NCBI RefSeq assembly: GCF_027172205.1
Contig: NC_070602.1
Span: 51,169,520 to 51,233,519 of the forward strand
Direction: 5' to 3'
Length of the DNA stretch: 64,000 nt
DNA from: Podarcis raffonei
Lineage: Eukaryota; Chordata; Lepidosauria; Squamata; Lacertidae
Of this stretch, positions 24,041-34,900 are shown piece by piece. A program made the translations under genes and the position numbers. The notes under the pieces were generated by a model. The model made no database searches. It was not told where the DNA came from and saw only the letters and a list, made by a program, of their open reading frames with translations. Position 1 is the first letter of the stretch. Each line of letters opens with the position of its first letter.

Positions 24041-25803
24041 TATTATCAAAATTGGGAGGTGCTGCATGCATTTTTAAAATCACTGTGGGACTCACACCAT
24101 ATTTGCAACCTGAATGGATAATATTCGTAGGATATGAAAGCAAAAAAAAAAAAAAAAAAAGGGGGGGGGGGATACCCAAGCCAATGCTGATACTTAGGCT
24201 TTATATTTTACTAAGTGGAATGATTGTAGCTTTGGTATTGAAAAGATGGCTTGTAGGTATATGCACATGGCAGAGGACTGTGAATTAGGGTTGTCATACG
24301 TCCGGAATTTCCAGGGCATATCCGGAATACTGCAGCCGCAAGCAGTGTCCAGTGTCAGCAGTGTTGTTTTTGCCAGTTTCCCTCAGAAATAGCTCATTTC
24401 TCTGAGATTTTGCAAAAAAAAAAAAAAGGTTCAACAACTTTTCTGTTTGAATTTTCACTTTTTGAACTATAGCAGCTCAAGTGCAAAAGTCCTTCACACT
24501 CCCTCCACTGTCACAAAGCACAGCAACAAAATTCAAGGAGCAATATTTCAAACTCTGCCAGCAAATCCCAACATGACTCAGATTTCGCTTCTTCTCTCCC
24601 TTCTCCTGGCAACTGGTTATGCCATGTGGAGGTCAGGTGGCCAAACTCCCTGCTGACCTTTGCCATTAATTATCTGTGTTCAACTGCATACCCCTTCGGG
24701 CCTCCAGTCCCCCCACCCAATCACTCCCTTCAGCTTCTTTCCCTCCTAGCAAACAGTATATTTTTTCCCTTCCCCACACCTCTTGCCCCCCCCCCGCAGA
24801 AGTATGTTCAACTAATTAAACTCTCATGCACACATAAGCTTGCCTGCATCTACTGGCTTCTACTTGGCATTACCTTACTCCAGCATTAAGAAACCAGGAC
24901 ACGTGGGTGGCGGCGGGTGAGCTGCTCTCCTAAACTTTCCATAAGTATGTTTAGCGCTACTGGAACATCAACTGTACTGGAGAACAAAGTTCTTCTGAAT
25001 CCTTTGCTAATGGGAATAGGCAGAGCTGGCAGTAAGGCTTATATGCCTACCCCTTCCTTCACTCAACCCTTAAAAACCAAATACAATCCTATTGTAATCA
25101 AAGGAGCTTCTTCCCAGGTAAGTATGCCTGGGTTTGCAGCCTAAAGCCTTTTGCCAGAACTTGAGGAGAACATCTGGCAAGTGTCAACAACAGTAATACT
25201 GCATCCCCCTCCCCAAGTGCAAAGAATTCTACTAACCAGCCAACCAACCTTTTTTGTCTGCCCTGCAAAGGCGCCCTTTGGAGAAAGAGAAAGGGATCTG
25301 GAGTCCAGTTATTCATATATTTACTGTATTGGCCCCCTGCTGCAGTTGACAAAAGGATGGAATCAAAGCACCATGACAATAAGCAGCATGTGAATACACT
25401 CCCACCAGACAATGCCACATACCAGCTCAATTCCCTCAGGATGCTAAACAGCAGTAGATAGGATTGATTCACATCAAGGCTACCTCTATTGGAAGCATCA
25501 AGCAGATTTTCTTTCCCAACCTCCACCAACGTATGATTGCTACCAGAATTAGCAAGGGAATAAGAATCTGTTTCTACTTCAGTATATAGGCTCACTAGAT
25601 GGCTTTGGAAAAGTTGTCTATCTGTAAATTGGGAATAACCATCTGGCTCACAGGGCTGTCCAACCCTAACAGGAAACGAGTAGGTACTTCTGAAATTGCC
25701 ACAGCAAATTTCTGTCAAAACTATGTTCATGACAATATGGTAGGCTTTCAAGATTATGAAAAGGTGCCTTGTGTTTTTTACTTTATTTACTGAATCATGC
25801 ATC
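24041..25803. other. No gene recognised; homopolymer runs
   Basis: A poly-A/poly-G run of about 30 bp lies at 24141..24171. A repeat-like segment beginning 'gggttgtcatacgtccgg' lies at 24288..24430 and ends in A13. A 248-codon open frame on the minus strand (25098..25844) has no recognised similarity and is treated as chance. Confidence 0.5.
25607..25662 (+). repeat. Possible MIR-type SINE remnant
   Basis: 'ctatctgtaaattgggaata' followed by 'ggctcacagggctgt' matches the remembered layout of the MIR 3' region (ATCTGTAAAATGGG.. CTCACAGGGTTGT). It is short and diverged, so this is tentative. Confidence 0.4.
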
Positions 25804-26173
25804 ATGTAAAGGTAAAGGACCCCTGGACGCTTAAGGCCAGTCAAAGGCGACTATGGGGTTGTGGTGCTCATCTCGCTTTCAGGCCGAGGGAGCCAGCGTT
25901 TGTCCACAGACAGGTGGCCAGCATGACTAAACCGCTTCTGGCACAATGGAACACCATGACAGAAACCAGAGCACACAGAAATGCTGTTTACCTTCCTGCC
26001 GCAGTGGTACCTATTTATCTACTTGCACTGGTGTGCTTTCAAACTGCTAAGTTGACAGAACCTGGGACAGAGCAATGGGAGCTCACCCCGTCGCAGGGAT
26101 TTGAACCGCTAACCTTCTGATCAGCAAACCCAAGAGGCTCAGTGGTTTAGACCACAGCGCCACCCGCTCCCAT
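25804..26173 (-). mobile_element. Full-length squamate tRNA-derived SINE
   Basis: On the minus strand it begins with a tRNA-like head: 'ggcgctgtggtctaaaccac' carries the A-box region and 'gcggttcaaatccctgcg' the B box. It continues through 'ccagaagcggtttagtcatg' and ends 'ggggtcctttacctttac'. At about 370 bp it is complete. The fragment at 560..731 is the same family. Confidence 0.88.
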
Positions 26174-26415
26174 ACAATCATCCCTGCAACCAATGTATGT
26201 GTTATGACTGACATTCTTAAACCATCAGCTTGATTTATAAAGATAATAGTTCTGAGGCATTTGAACATTAAGGCTAGCACAATCCCATGCCTATGTAATT
26301 GGGAGTCTCACTGAACCCAAAAAGACTTACATGCACAGCACTAGGCTGCACAAGTACTTACATCAGACACTCTCCATGTATGAAGGGAAAACAAAGGCAT
26401 ATTGGCAGCATAAAA

Positions 26416-26590
26416 GTACCGTATTTTTCGCTCTATAACACACGCCCGACCATAACACGCACATAGTTTTTAGAGGAGGAAAATCCGTAGGCATTCCACC
26501 CGTAGGCATTCCCTCCATAACACGCACAGACATTTCCCCTTACTTTCTAGGAGGAAAAAAGTGAGTGTTATGGTGCAAAAAATACGGTAC
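26416..26590. mobile_element. Complete MITE with GTACCGTATTTTT termini
   Basis: The ends 'gtaccgtatttttcgctct' and 'gtgcaaaaaatacggtac' are inverted repeats. Inner arms 'ataacacacgc..' and '..gtgagtgttatgg' also pair. The family is common in sauropsid genomes. It has no coding capacity. Confidence 0.85.
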
Positions 26591-26891
26591 GTAAAATACA
26601 CAAATACCAAGTTGCAACAAGACAAAGACTTAAAATCTTCTCATTTATTGTAATATTAGCTTTCAAAGTCAAGAACCTACTTGTTGGCTTGACAACCACT
26701 AAAAAAAATCTGAAGAGGGGATGAATTGTTCTTATGCTACTGTTTTAGTGTTTTAACTGCAATTTGTATCGCATTGTTGAGTACCTTGGGAAACTATTGA
26801 GGGCCAAATGGCAGCACAGAATGTAAAAAAGAGATTAACAATAGTTCACTAGCTGCATGACAGAGGTTTTTGCTCAGAAAGCTCATGCTTG

Positions 26892-26892
<1 letters not shown>

Positions 26893-26931
<39 letters not shown>

Positions 26932-26932
26932 C
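26893..26932. repeat. Compound (CT)n(AT)n microsatellite
   Basis: A run of CT dinucleotides passes directly into a TA run. Confidence 0.9.
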
Positions 26933-28519
26933 TCAGATATGATTTGCCCCTATCCATGGTTAGCCAATATATTAAACATTATATATTATGACCGAAGTGG
27001 CAATATGATGCAGTCATTAGAGTGCCACACTAGAACCAGAGAAACCATGAAACTCCCTGGATCATCTTAGTCCATCCACTATCTCACAAATCTAGACATT
27101 GTTGTAGGAATAAAATGAGAGATAGGTCCCATTGACAAGAATTACCCTAACCTACCAAAAGTTCCAAGAAGACACAGGAGTATCTTAAGGCCATTTCCCC
27201 TATGCATTCTTTGGAGGATCATGCCCCTTTTCCACCCAAAGGATGCATAGGGCTCACTTTGCACAGGTTCAAATTCCGTGTCAATTACAAAAGCTCCCTG
27301 GAATCATGGCCTCTCAGGCTCATGGGGCTGCTTGGCCTCTGAATAGTTGAGCTATAAAAATATATGAAGATGACCTTCTCTGAGGATATTGAGAATACAT
27401 TTCCCTCATTGCCAACAATTAACCACATATTCACCCAAATATTAATTAGGGAGCAGAGCTTCCAAACAGGTCAGAACTCTCACACATCTCGAATTAGAAA
27501 TTTACCACTGCAGGGAAAGACTCGATATAGTTTGGCCCGGGTTGTATTAACTTGGGAGCAAGACCATCACATTTACGTGGAAGAAAGCATGTTTCGGATC
27601 GCAGCCCCTCACATCTATCACTAAATGATGAAGACGGTGTAATTAGCAGAAGGGAGATCATTTCAGGCTTAGCAGTTCTGCAGAAGGACCAACAAGGAAA
27701 GGAACTTTTACTACTGCTAGCAAAGAACTCTTACTACAGCTCGAGTTATTATTACTTCTGATTTCACACATGCGGCGGCCAAAAGGCGAGCCGAGCGCTC
27801 TAGGGCGCTAAAATAACTCGAGGAAACGGAAGGCGCCCCTTTGGGAGCTTTAAAAATTATTACGGTGGCGGTGACGGGCCGTGTATTTCAGGGAGAGGAG
27901 GGTGCCTCCGGAGGGGGAAAGGGCTGTTCTTTTCCCAGCTTTCCCACTTTCCCAGCTCCCCGTTCAGACCGCGCGCCCCGAAGGCTTCTGCCCCACATCC
28001 CAGGTGCTGTGCCGTCGGCCACCTGCTGCCGTTGCCTCCGCCAAGCAATAAAGCGGGACAAAGGGGAGGCGCCGGGCGGGCAACGCACCTGCCGCCAGCA
28101 GCAGCTCGTCGTCCCCTTGCCCAGATTCATGCAGTTTTCCCACACAACTCATATTTCCCCAAAAAGAGGGACCCGCTGACGGCGGTCACCGTCTTCACGA
28201 CGCACCTGCAAGGCGCAGCCAAAGGCAGCCTCTCCTGGCAAGGGAGCGCTGAGCACCTGGCCGCGCTGAGCTGCTCGCGAGGGGTCTCTCCCTGAAGGAA
28301 GGGATGCCTCCTCAACCCTCTGCGCCTGTGGTAATGCGCGCCCGCTTCTCCACCACGCAAGATGCGCGCAGCCTGACCGAGCCGCGCTCGCGCCCTCCTC
28401 GCCTCGCTCTCCAGTCCAACCCTTCCTTCCAACTCTCCTCCTCCTCCAAGCCGGCACCTGCTCCTCCGAGCCGCTCCTCGCTCGACTCACTCGCCTCCCC
28501 ACCACCCCGGTTCTTTCGC

Positions 28520-28690
28520 TCGGCGCTCGATTGGTTCGTTTCTCTCTCCATCGCAGGGTCAGGAGCTGCGCAGGCGCGGAGCAAGTGTGGGGGCGGGGGG
28601 AGAAATAAAAGAGCAGAGTCGGGAGACGGAGGAGGCGTGTCCCCAAAAAAGCAAAGTACGACCCGGAAGCGCGCGCGCATGCGTGCTTAG
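28520..28690 (+). promoter_or_regulatory. Probable PEX16 core promoter
   Basis: Within 300 bp upstream of the PEX16 ATG there is an inverted CCAAT box ('gattggttcg', about 28528), an NRF1-like 'tgcgcaggcgcg' (about 28568), a GC box ('gggggcggggg', about 28590), an ETS-type 'acccggaagcg' (about 28660) and a second NRF1-like 'cgcgcatgcgtg' (about 28674). There is no strong TATA box, although 'aataaaag' occurs at about 28603. The pattern fits a housekeeping CpG-island promoter. The transcription start site cannot be fixed from sequence. Confidence 0.6.
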
Positions 28691-28812
28691 TCAGGCGTTC
28701 TCGGAGCGGGTTCGTGGGTCGCCGGCGGCTGCGGGGAAAGGCGGGGAGTGGGGGGCGGCTGTGCTGCGGGGGCACGCACGCACGCAGGCGCGCACCCGTC
28801 TCTGGATCCGCC

Positions 28813-28948
28813 ATGGCAGGATCCGCGCAGGGGCCGCTAGGGAGGTTGCGGCACCTGTGCGGCCGCTACCAGGACTACGTGAAGCGACACCCGGCGGCCA
28901 CGGCTCAGCTGGAGAGCACCGTGCGCGGCCTCTCTTACCTGTTGCCAG
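28813..28948 (+). CDS. PEX16: PEX16 coding exon 1
   Basis: Encodes residues 1-45 ([20 protein letters not shown] and on to SYLLP) plus the first base of Gly46, followed by the donor GTAGGC. The ATG context is 'gccatggca', a good Kozak match. Confidence 0.96.
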
Positions 28949-31900
28949 GTAGGCGGGGGGCGAGCCGGGGAGACCGAAGCCGGCGGGGGGGGGGGGCGTT
29001 GAGGAATCCCAGCTCCCTTTCTCCAACGCAGAGTCGCCGCGGGGAAAGGTTTACCATTTACCTCCCCCCCTCCACGCCAGAAGATGGTGTGGGCGCGGCT
29101 TCAGAGCTGCGCGGCCGGCAGAAGTCCGGCAGGTGAAGTTTTCCCCGGCAGCTGTTAGAGGAGCGGGAGTTGTGCCAGGTCGGAAGGTGGCAGCCCCAAG
29201 CGAGAAATAAATGACTGGGGTGTGTGTGTGTCCCTTCTCCAAATCCTCCAGCCCTTTGGACTCGGATTTGGAGGGAGATCTGCTCGAATGAATCCCTTTA
29301 CTTTGCATCTTGCTAAGAGTACTGTACCCTAATTTTTTAAATTGTGTTCTTCAGGCAGCCCTCTGCCACTTCCCGTTTGGGTGACCTGCCTGTTTCAGTG
29401 CCTGCAGCCGGTTTCAATCACCAGTTTGATAACCTCCTGTTTGAAAGCGCCCAGGTCACACTCGATGCTCCAAGATAGCTCACCTTGTTGGTGACTTTTG
29501 TTGCAACCTTGGGTAGCTGCAGGGCAGTTACTTTCCAATCCGTAAGAGCTCTGCTAGATCAAACCCAGAGTCCATCTGGTCCATTATTTTGTTTCCAGTG
29601 GTGACCAGGCAAATTCATTCCCTGGAAGGAAGTCCTTCACGCCCACTCCTTTTCCCTGCTTCTGTGTCCTGCCTTTTATGTTGCAAACTTGAGGGCAGTT
29701 GTCTTGCATGTTATTTATCTCTTTTGGCCAAAGAGTCAAGTGAAAGTGCTTTAAATCAATAACTGATCAGCCAGTGGCTCATCACCACATCTTGGGAAAG
29801 TAAATTTCATTAGTTAATTGTGTATCGTTGGAAAAACTACTCTCCTTTGCCCTGAATTTACTACCAATCAGTTTCACTGCCTGACCTTTACCTCCTTGCA
29901 TTATGAGATGGGGTGGGGAAGTATCTACTCGCTGTGTACTATTTATCATTTGATAAGCTTTAGTTGTCTTTTTTCTAGACTAAAAACTTCAAATACTTTG
30001 ACTTATCCTTGAAGGGAAGGTATTCCAACACTTTAATATTTTTGGTTGCCCCTCTGCCATGCCCTTCTTAAGTCTGGATACAAAGAACAGTGTTCCTGAA
30101 GTGAAAGCACTATTTGTTTGTATAAAGTCGTTATAATACCTTAACATTTTCTGTTAAACCTATTAATCCCAAACCAAAAAAATAATCTTAATTTTTCACT
30201 TATGTTGACATAGCAAAATCCCAAGGTACCTTTGTTAGGTAGACATAGGCAGCTCAGATCCCATATTGCCTCAATGTCTATCACTTTATAACTATTTGCG
30301 CTGCATTTCCTTTGCCATTTTGTTTTCTGTTGTGGACAAATCATTTTGGAGTTTTTCATGGTTTGTTTGACTTTTCACCACACTTGAATAATTTGCTATC
30401 ATCTGCAAACTTGGCTGCCTCGTTGGATAATATATAAATCAGTTAAAGTTCCCAATACTTATCCCAGTTCAGATGCTTGGAGAGCCTCTCTGTTGTGACA
30501 ACTGTTGTTCCTACTATCTGCTTCCTATTCTTGCACCATTTCCCACTCCACAAGTGGACCAGTCCTCTGGTTCCATACTTCCATATTTTATCAGTTAGGG
30601 TGGTGATGGAACCAAATGATAACCATCACCTGACTGTAAGTTGCAGTATACCTGGTCAAGAGAACATCTGAAACAAAAATAAAATAATTTGCTCATTGTT
30701 CATCAGGAAAAAACAATATTTTTAACCTTATTATGACTATATTGTTTAAACCATAATTTACAGTGGCCCCAGTGTCTGTCAAATATAAAGGAAAATCTGG
30801 GATTACATTCCTACAATGCTATGGCAAAAACACTCAAATTGGAGAATTGTCATCTGTCATTTACCTATAGGACGTGTCTCCTCTTGTTGATGAAACTGCA
30901 ATGCAGCTCTGTATTGGTTAAGAAGATGCAGAGTAGATGTAGGCTTCTGTGGGAAATTTTAACCTCCAGGCTGATTGAGCAACAGGGTAGCATATTTGTG
31001 TAAGAATTGCATCAAAGCCTTTCCCTCAGAAGACCTGTTTGGACTGTTTTCAAAAGAGTGTGGAATATTGGCTCATGTCTTCCTTATGCTTATTTTCCAG
31101 GTCGGTTTTCTGACTCTCATGAACTGTCTGAGCTGGGTAAGTAGAGCAGGAGATTGGCTGTGGGGTCCCAAACCTATGCTATGTTTTGCAAATAATGTCA
31201 TGCTTTGTCGGGAGAAGATGACCTGAAGGAGGCCTTGTCTTAAGGAGAAAGATTTAATGCATAGCCAAGATTTCCCAGTGGTTGCTGAAAGTTTTGGTGC
31301 AGAGTAAATGAGCTTGGACTGGAAAAAATCATTTTTCTTATGAAGGCCTATTGACCCAAAGGGAAATGATAATAATGTGGGCAGGGAGGCACACACACAG
31401 TTATGAGGCAGAGGGTGTTCACTGTAGCGACCCCAGGGTTTAAAATTCATTGCTCCATTAGACTGCCACACTATAGACCTTTCAGAATGATCTGAAGGCT
31501 CACTTTTTTCACTTGAGGGTTTTAAAATTATCATACCGTTCTTGCTGCTGGTTTTGATGACATTTTAGTAATGCTTGGTGGACATTTATTAGTTACTAGT
31601 TTCCCAGTAATTCATCCTTATTTTATTGTAATTTTGTGTTTTAATGTAAGCCATCTTGAAAGAGTTAGTTAATAGTTTTTCTAGACTGCTCTTCATCCAG
31701 AAGGATTTCAGGACAGTGTACAATATAGTAGAACCTCTAAACTCAAAAAGAGGAGGTGGTCCTTTAAGTATTTTGGTCTTAAGTCATCTAGGGCCTTACA
31801 GGCTAACATTACAAATTGGGTGTGGTACCAGAGGCAGCCAGCATAGTTCCTGAAGGCTAGATATAATCTCACCTTGCTGTAATGTTCAATTCTGCACACG

Positions 31901-34900
31901 CTGCAATTTTCAGGCCATTTTCAATGGGACCCCCAAGTAGAGTGCATTACAACAATTTGTTCTTGAGTTCGCTGTGCCCAAGCTATCCTAATCCAGGAAG
32001 GGGGACACTTGGTGACTCATCCAGAACTCTGGGGCTCAAGCAGTTGGAACAAGGAGTACTCACAAACTACCAATCATCTCTGTGACTTCATCTAGAAGAG
32101 GTTTTCTCTGCAACTCCCAGACACAATAACTGCCTACCAACAGTGCTTTCATCTTGTTGGGTTTCAGTTCACTCTCAAGTCAGTGTATAAATACATTAAA
32201 TAAATAAATGGTAATGGTGAATGTTTTCTGATGCCCTAGGCAACTGCCAGCAAGTGGCTAGTTTCACTCCATTAAATTGATGTTCAGATCCTGTATGTCT
32301 AAGCCATTTATATCTAATTAAAAACAAGCAAATTACTGTCTGTTTTGTATCTGATTTGCTTCTGCTCATTCTTTCTTGCAACAGCCATCCTACTTCAATA
32401 AGGCCAGAATATTTGCCAGGTGCTAGCAGCCTAGCTCAGGTGGTCAAAGGTATTCTGAAGACTATAAGCAAACATCCATTCTGAAATAGCATGTATGGTG
32501 ATAAAGATATACCATCTGATAGCATCATGCCAAGGGCAAGAATGAACGGACCTGTTTACCACATACACCCATTGCACCAGATTATGGAAGAGGGCCAAGG
32601 CGCTTGGCTACCTATGTGCAACTGAGAAAGTTGCATAATTGTGAAGACCTGCCCAGAGATGGCAATGCTCACTTTACCTTCATGTTGCCTCTCCTTAAAA
32701 AAAAAAAAGGTTGATTGATTAAATCAGTGTCCTTTTCTAATCAGTGGCCCTTTTCTTTTCCTGGTTATAAGCAGTAATTTTTCCTGTGCCTTTTCCACCT
32801 TTTGCTTTCTCAGTTTATTCTGCCTCCAATTTGCTGGTGCTGTTGAATGACTGGATCCTTCGGAAAGAACTGCAGCCCCCTCTTTCTGTGGTAAGAATTT
32901 TTTCTATGCAAGAGAAGAGGCAGGTGGAGTACAAGCCCTGTCTCCCATGCCAAGGACTAGAATGTCGCTCCTTGATTTTATCCTGTTGGCAATAGATTCT
33001 GAAGCTGCTGCTATCTGGTTGAATCTTGGGCATCTGCCAGCCCTTGTCTGCTTGCGCCACAACATTCTGGAAGGTTGATGAAAGTTACAGTGGCCTCCAG
33101 GAATACTGCTGGCTTATACTGTGAGTGACACCAGTTTCTTGAGCCATTCAAAATCCAACTCTTTCTTTACCTGGTGTGCACCACATGAACTCTGGCCTCT
33201 ATGTAATTCCCTTTGAGGATTGGGGTGGGGGTGGGGGTGAAGGAGCCCAATTGATTTTTCACTGAAATCAATATATTCTTTAGGATCTTCTTCCATTTCA
33301 GTTGTGGTGGTAGAACAGAAAGCATTAGGCCCTGCTGAGTTTAAAGGAAAGTTTGAGGACATGGGGTAGCATTGAAGGTTTGGAGACAAAGGGAGCAGGT
33401 TGTTCAGTCATCAGGGGACCGGCAAAATAAATGATGATGATAATAATAATTAATGATTTTATTATTTATACCCCTGTGATTATAACAATTTGTGTAGCTC
33501 AGTTGTGCAGTCCTGAGCATTTTGACTCACCAAGCAGTCCCTCTCAGTATTGTGGGATGGAATTTTTTTCCAGTCCTTCATTTTTCTGTGGAAATCTTTC
33601 TATTTTCATAAACTCATTATTAATGATTAAATGGATGCCAATTACAAATATAGTATAAGGCAAACTTGTCAGTTTCAATGTGTTTTGTTTACTAAGCACA
33701 AGTAGAATAAACACGCTAAATTAGATCGCTCTCTAGGGCATGAGAAAATTTTCCAGTGCCAACTATTTTTTATGCAAATTACATTAATTTGTATATGTTT
33801 TTCCCATCTTGAAATTTTCTGAAAAACCCACATCACAGGTTCTGCTGTGTTCAAAAGAGCTTACTCCCTAGTCTTCCTTAAGATTGCAGCCTAAGTATAG
33901 AATCATAGAATCATAGAGTTGGAAGAGACCACAAGGGCCATCGAGTCCAACCCCCTGCCAAGCAGGAAACACCATCAGAGCACTCCTGACATGGTTGTCA
34001 AGCCTCTGCTTAAAGACCTCCAAAGAAGGAGACTCCACCACACTCCTTGGCAGCAAATTCCACTGTCGAACAGCTCTTACTGTCAGGAAGTTCTTCCTAA
34101 TGTTTAGGTGGAATCTTCTTTCTTGTAGTTTGGATCCATTGCTCCGTGTCCGCTTCTCTGGAGCAGCAGAAAACAACCTTTCTCCCTCCTCTATGTGACA
34201 TCCTTTTATATATTTGAACATGGCTATCATATCACCCCTTAACCTCTTCTTCTCCAGGGTAAACATGCCCAGCTCCCTTAGCCGTTCCTCATAAGGCATC
34301 GTTTCCAGGCCTTTGACCATTTTGGTTGCCCTCCTCTGGACACGTTCCAGTTTGTCAGTGTCCTTCTTGAACTGTGGTGCCCAGAACTAGACACAGTACT
34401 CCAGGTGAGGTCTGACCAGAGCAGAATACAGTGGCACTATTACTTCCCTTGATCTAGATGCTATACTCCTATTGATGCAGCCCAGAATTGCATTGGCTTT
34501 TTTAGCTGCCGCGTCACACTGTTGGCTCATGTCAAGTTTGTGGTCAACCAAGACTCCTAGATCCTTTTCACATGTAGTGCTCTCAAGCCAGGTGTCACCC
34601 ATCTTGTATTTGTGCCTCTCATTTTTTTTGCCCAAGTGCAATACTTTACATTTCTCCCTGTTAAAATTCATCTTGTTTGTTTTGGCCCAGTTCTATAATC
34701 TGTCAAGGTCGTTTTGAAGTGTGATCCTGTCCTCTGGGGAGTTAGCCGCCCCTCCCAGTTTGGTGTCATCTGCAAATTTGATCAGGATGCCCTTGAGTCC
34801 ATCATCCAAGTCGTTGATAAAGATGTTGAATAAGACCAGGCCCAAGACAGAACCCTGTGGCACCCCACTAGTCACTCTTCTCCAGGATGAAGAGGAACCA

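Larger units (their letters stand above)
27770..29120. promoter_or_regulatory. CpG island over the PEX16 start
   Basis: From about 27770 the sequence becomes strongly GC- and CpG-rich, in contrast to the AT-rich flanks, and returns to background after about 29120. It covers the PEX16 first exon. Long open frames on both strands here are by-products of the GC content. Because the island reaches almost 1 kb upstream of PEX16 it could serve a divergent promoter. Confidence 0.85.

Noticed and set aside
25098-25844. 248-codon open frame on the minus strand
   Set aside because: It shows no recognisable domain, its composition is that of ordinary intergenic DNA, and a possible MIR remnant lies within it. 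It is most likely a chance open frame.
1-27700. LARGE2 or PHF21A exons expected from human synteny
   Set aside because: No block resembling the LARGE2 glycosyltransferase domains or PHF21A was recognised on either strand by eye. A tblastn search would decide.
28149-28814. 221-codon minus-strand frame in the CpG island
   Set aside because: High GC content removes stops in all frames. The protein is Arg/Ala/Pro-rich without any known domain and overlaps the PEX16 promoter.
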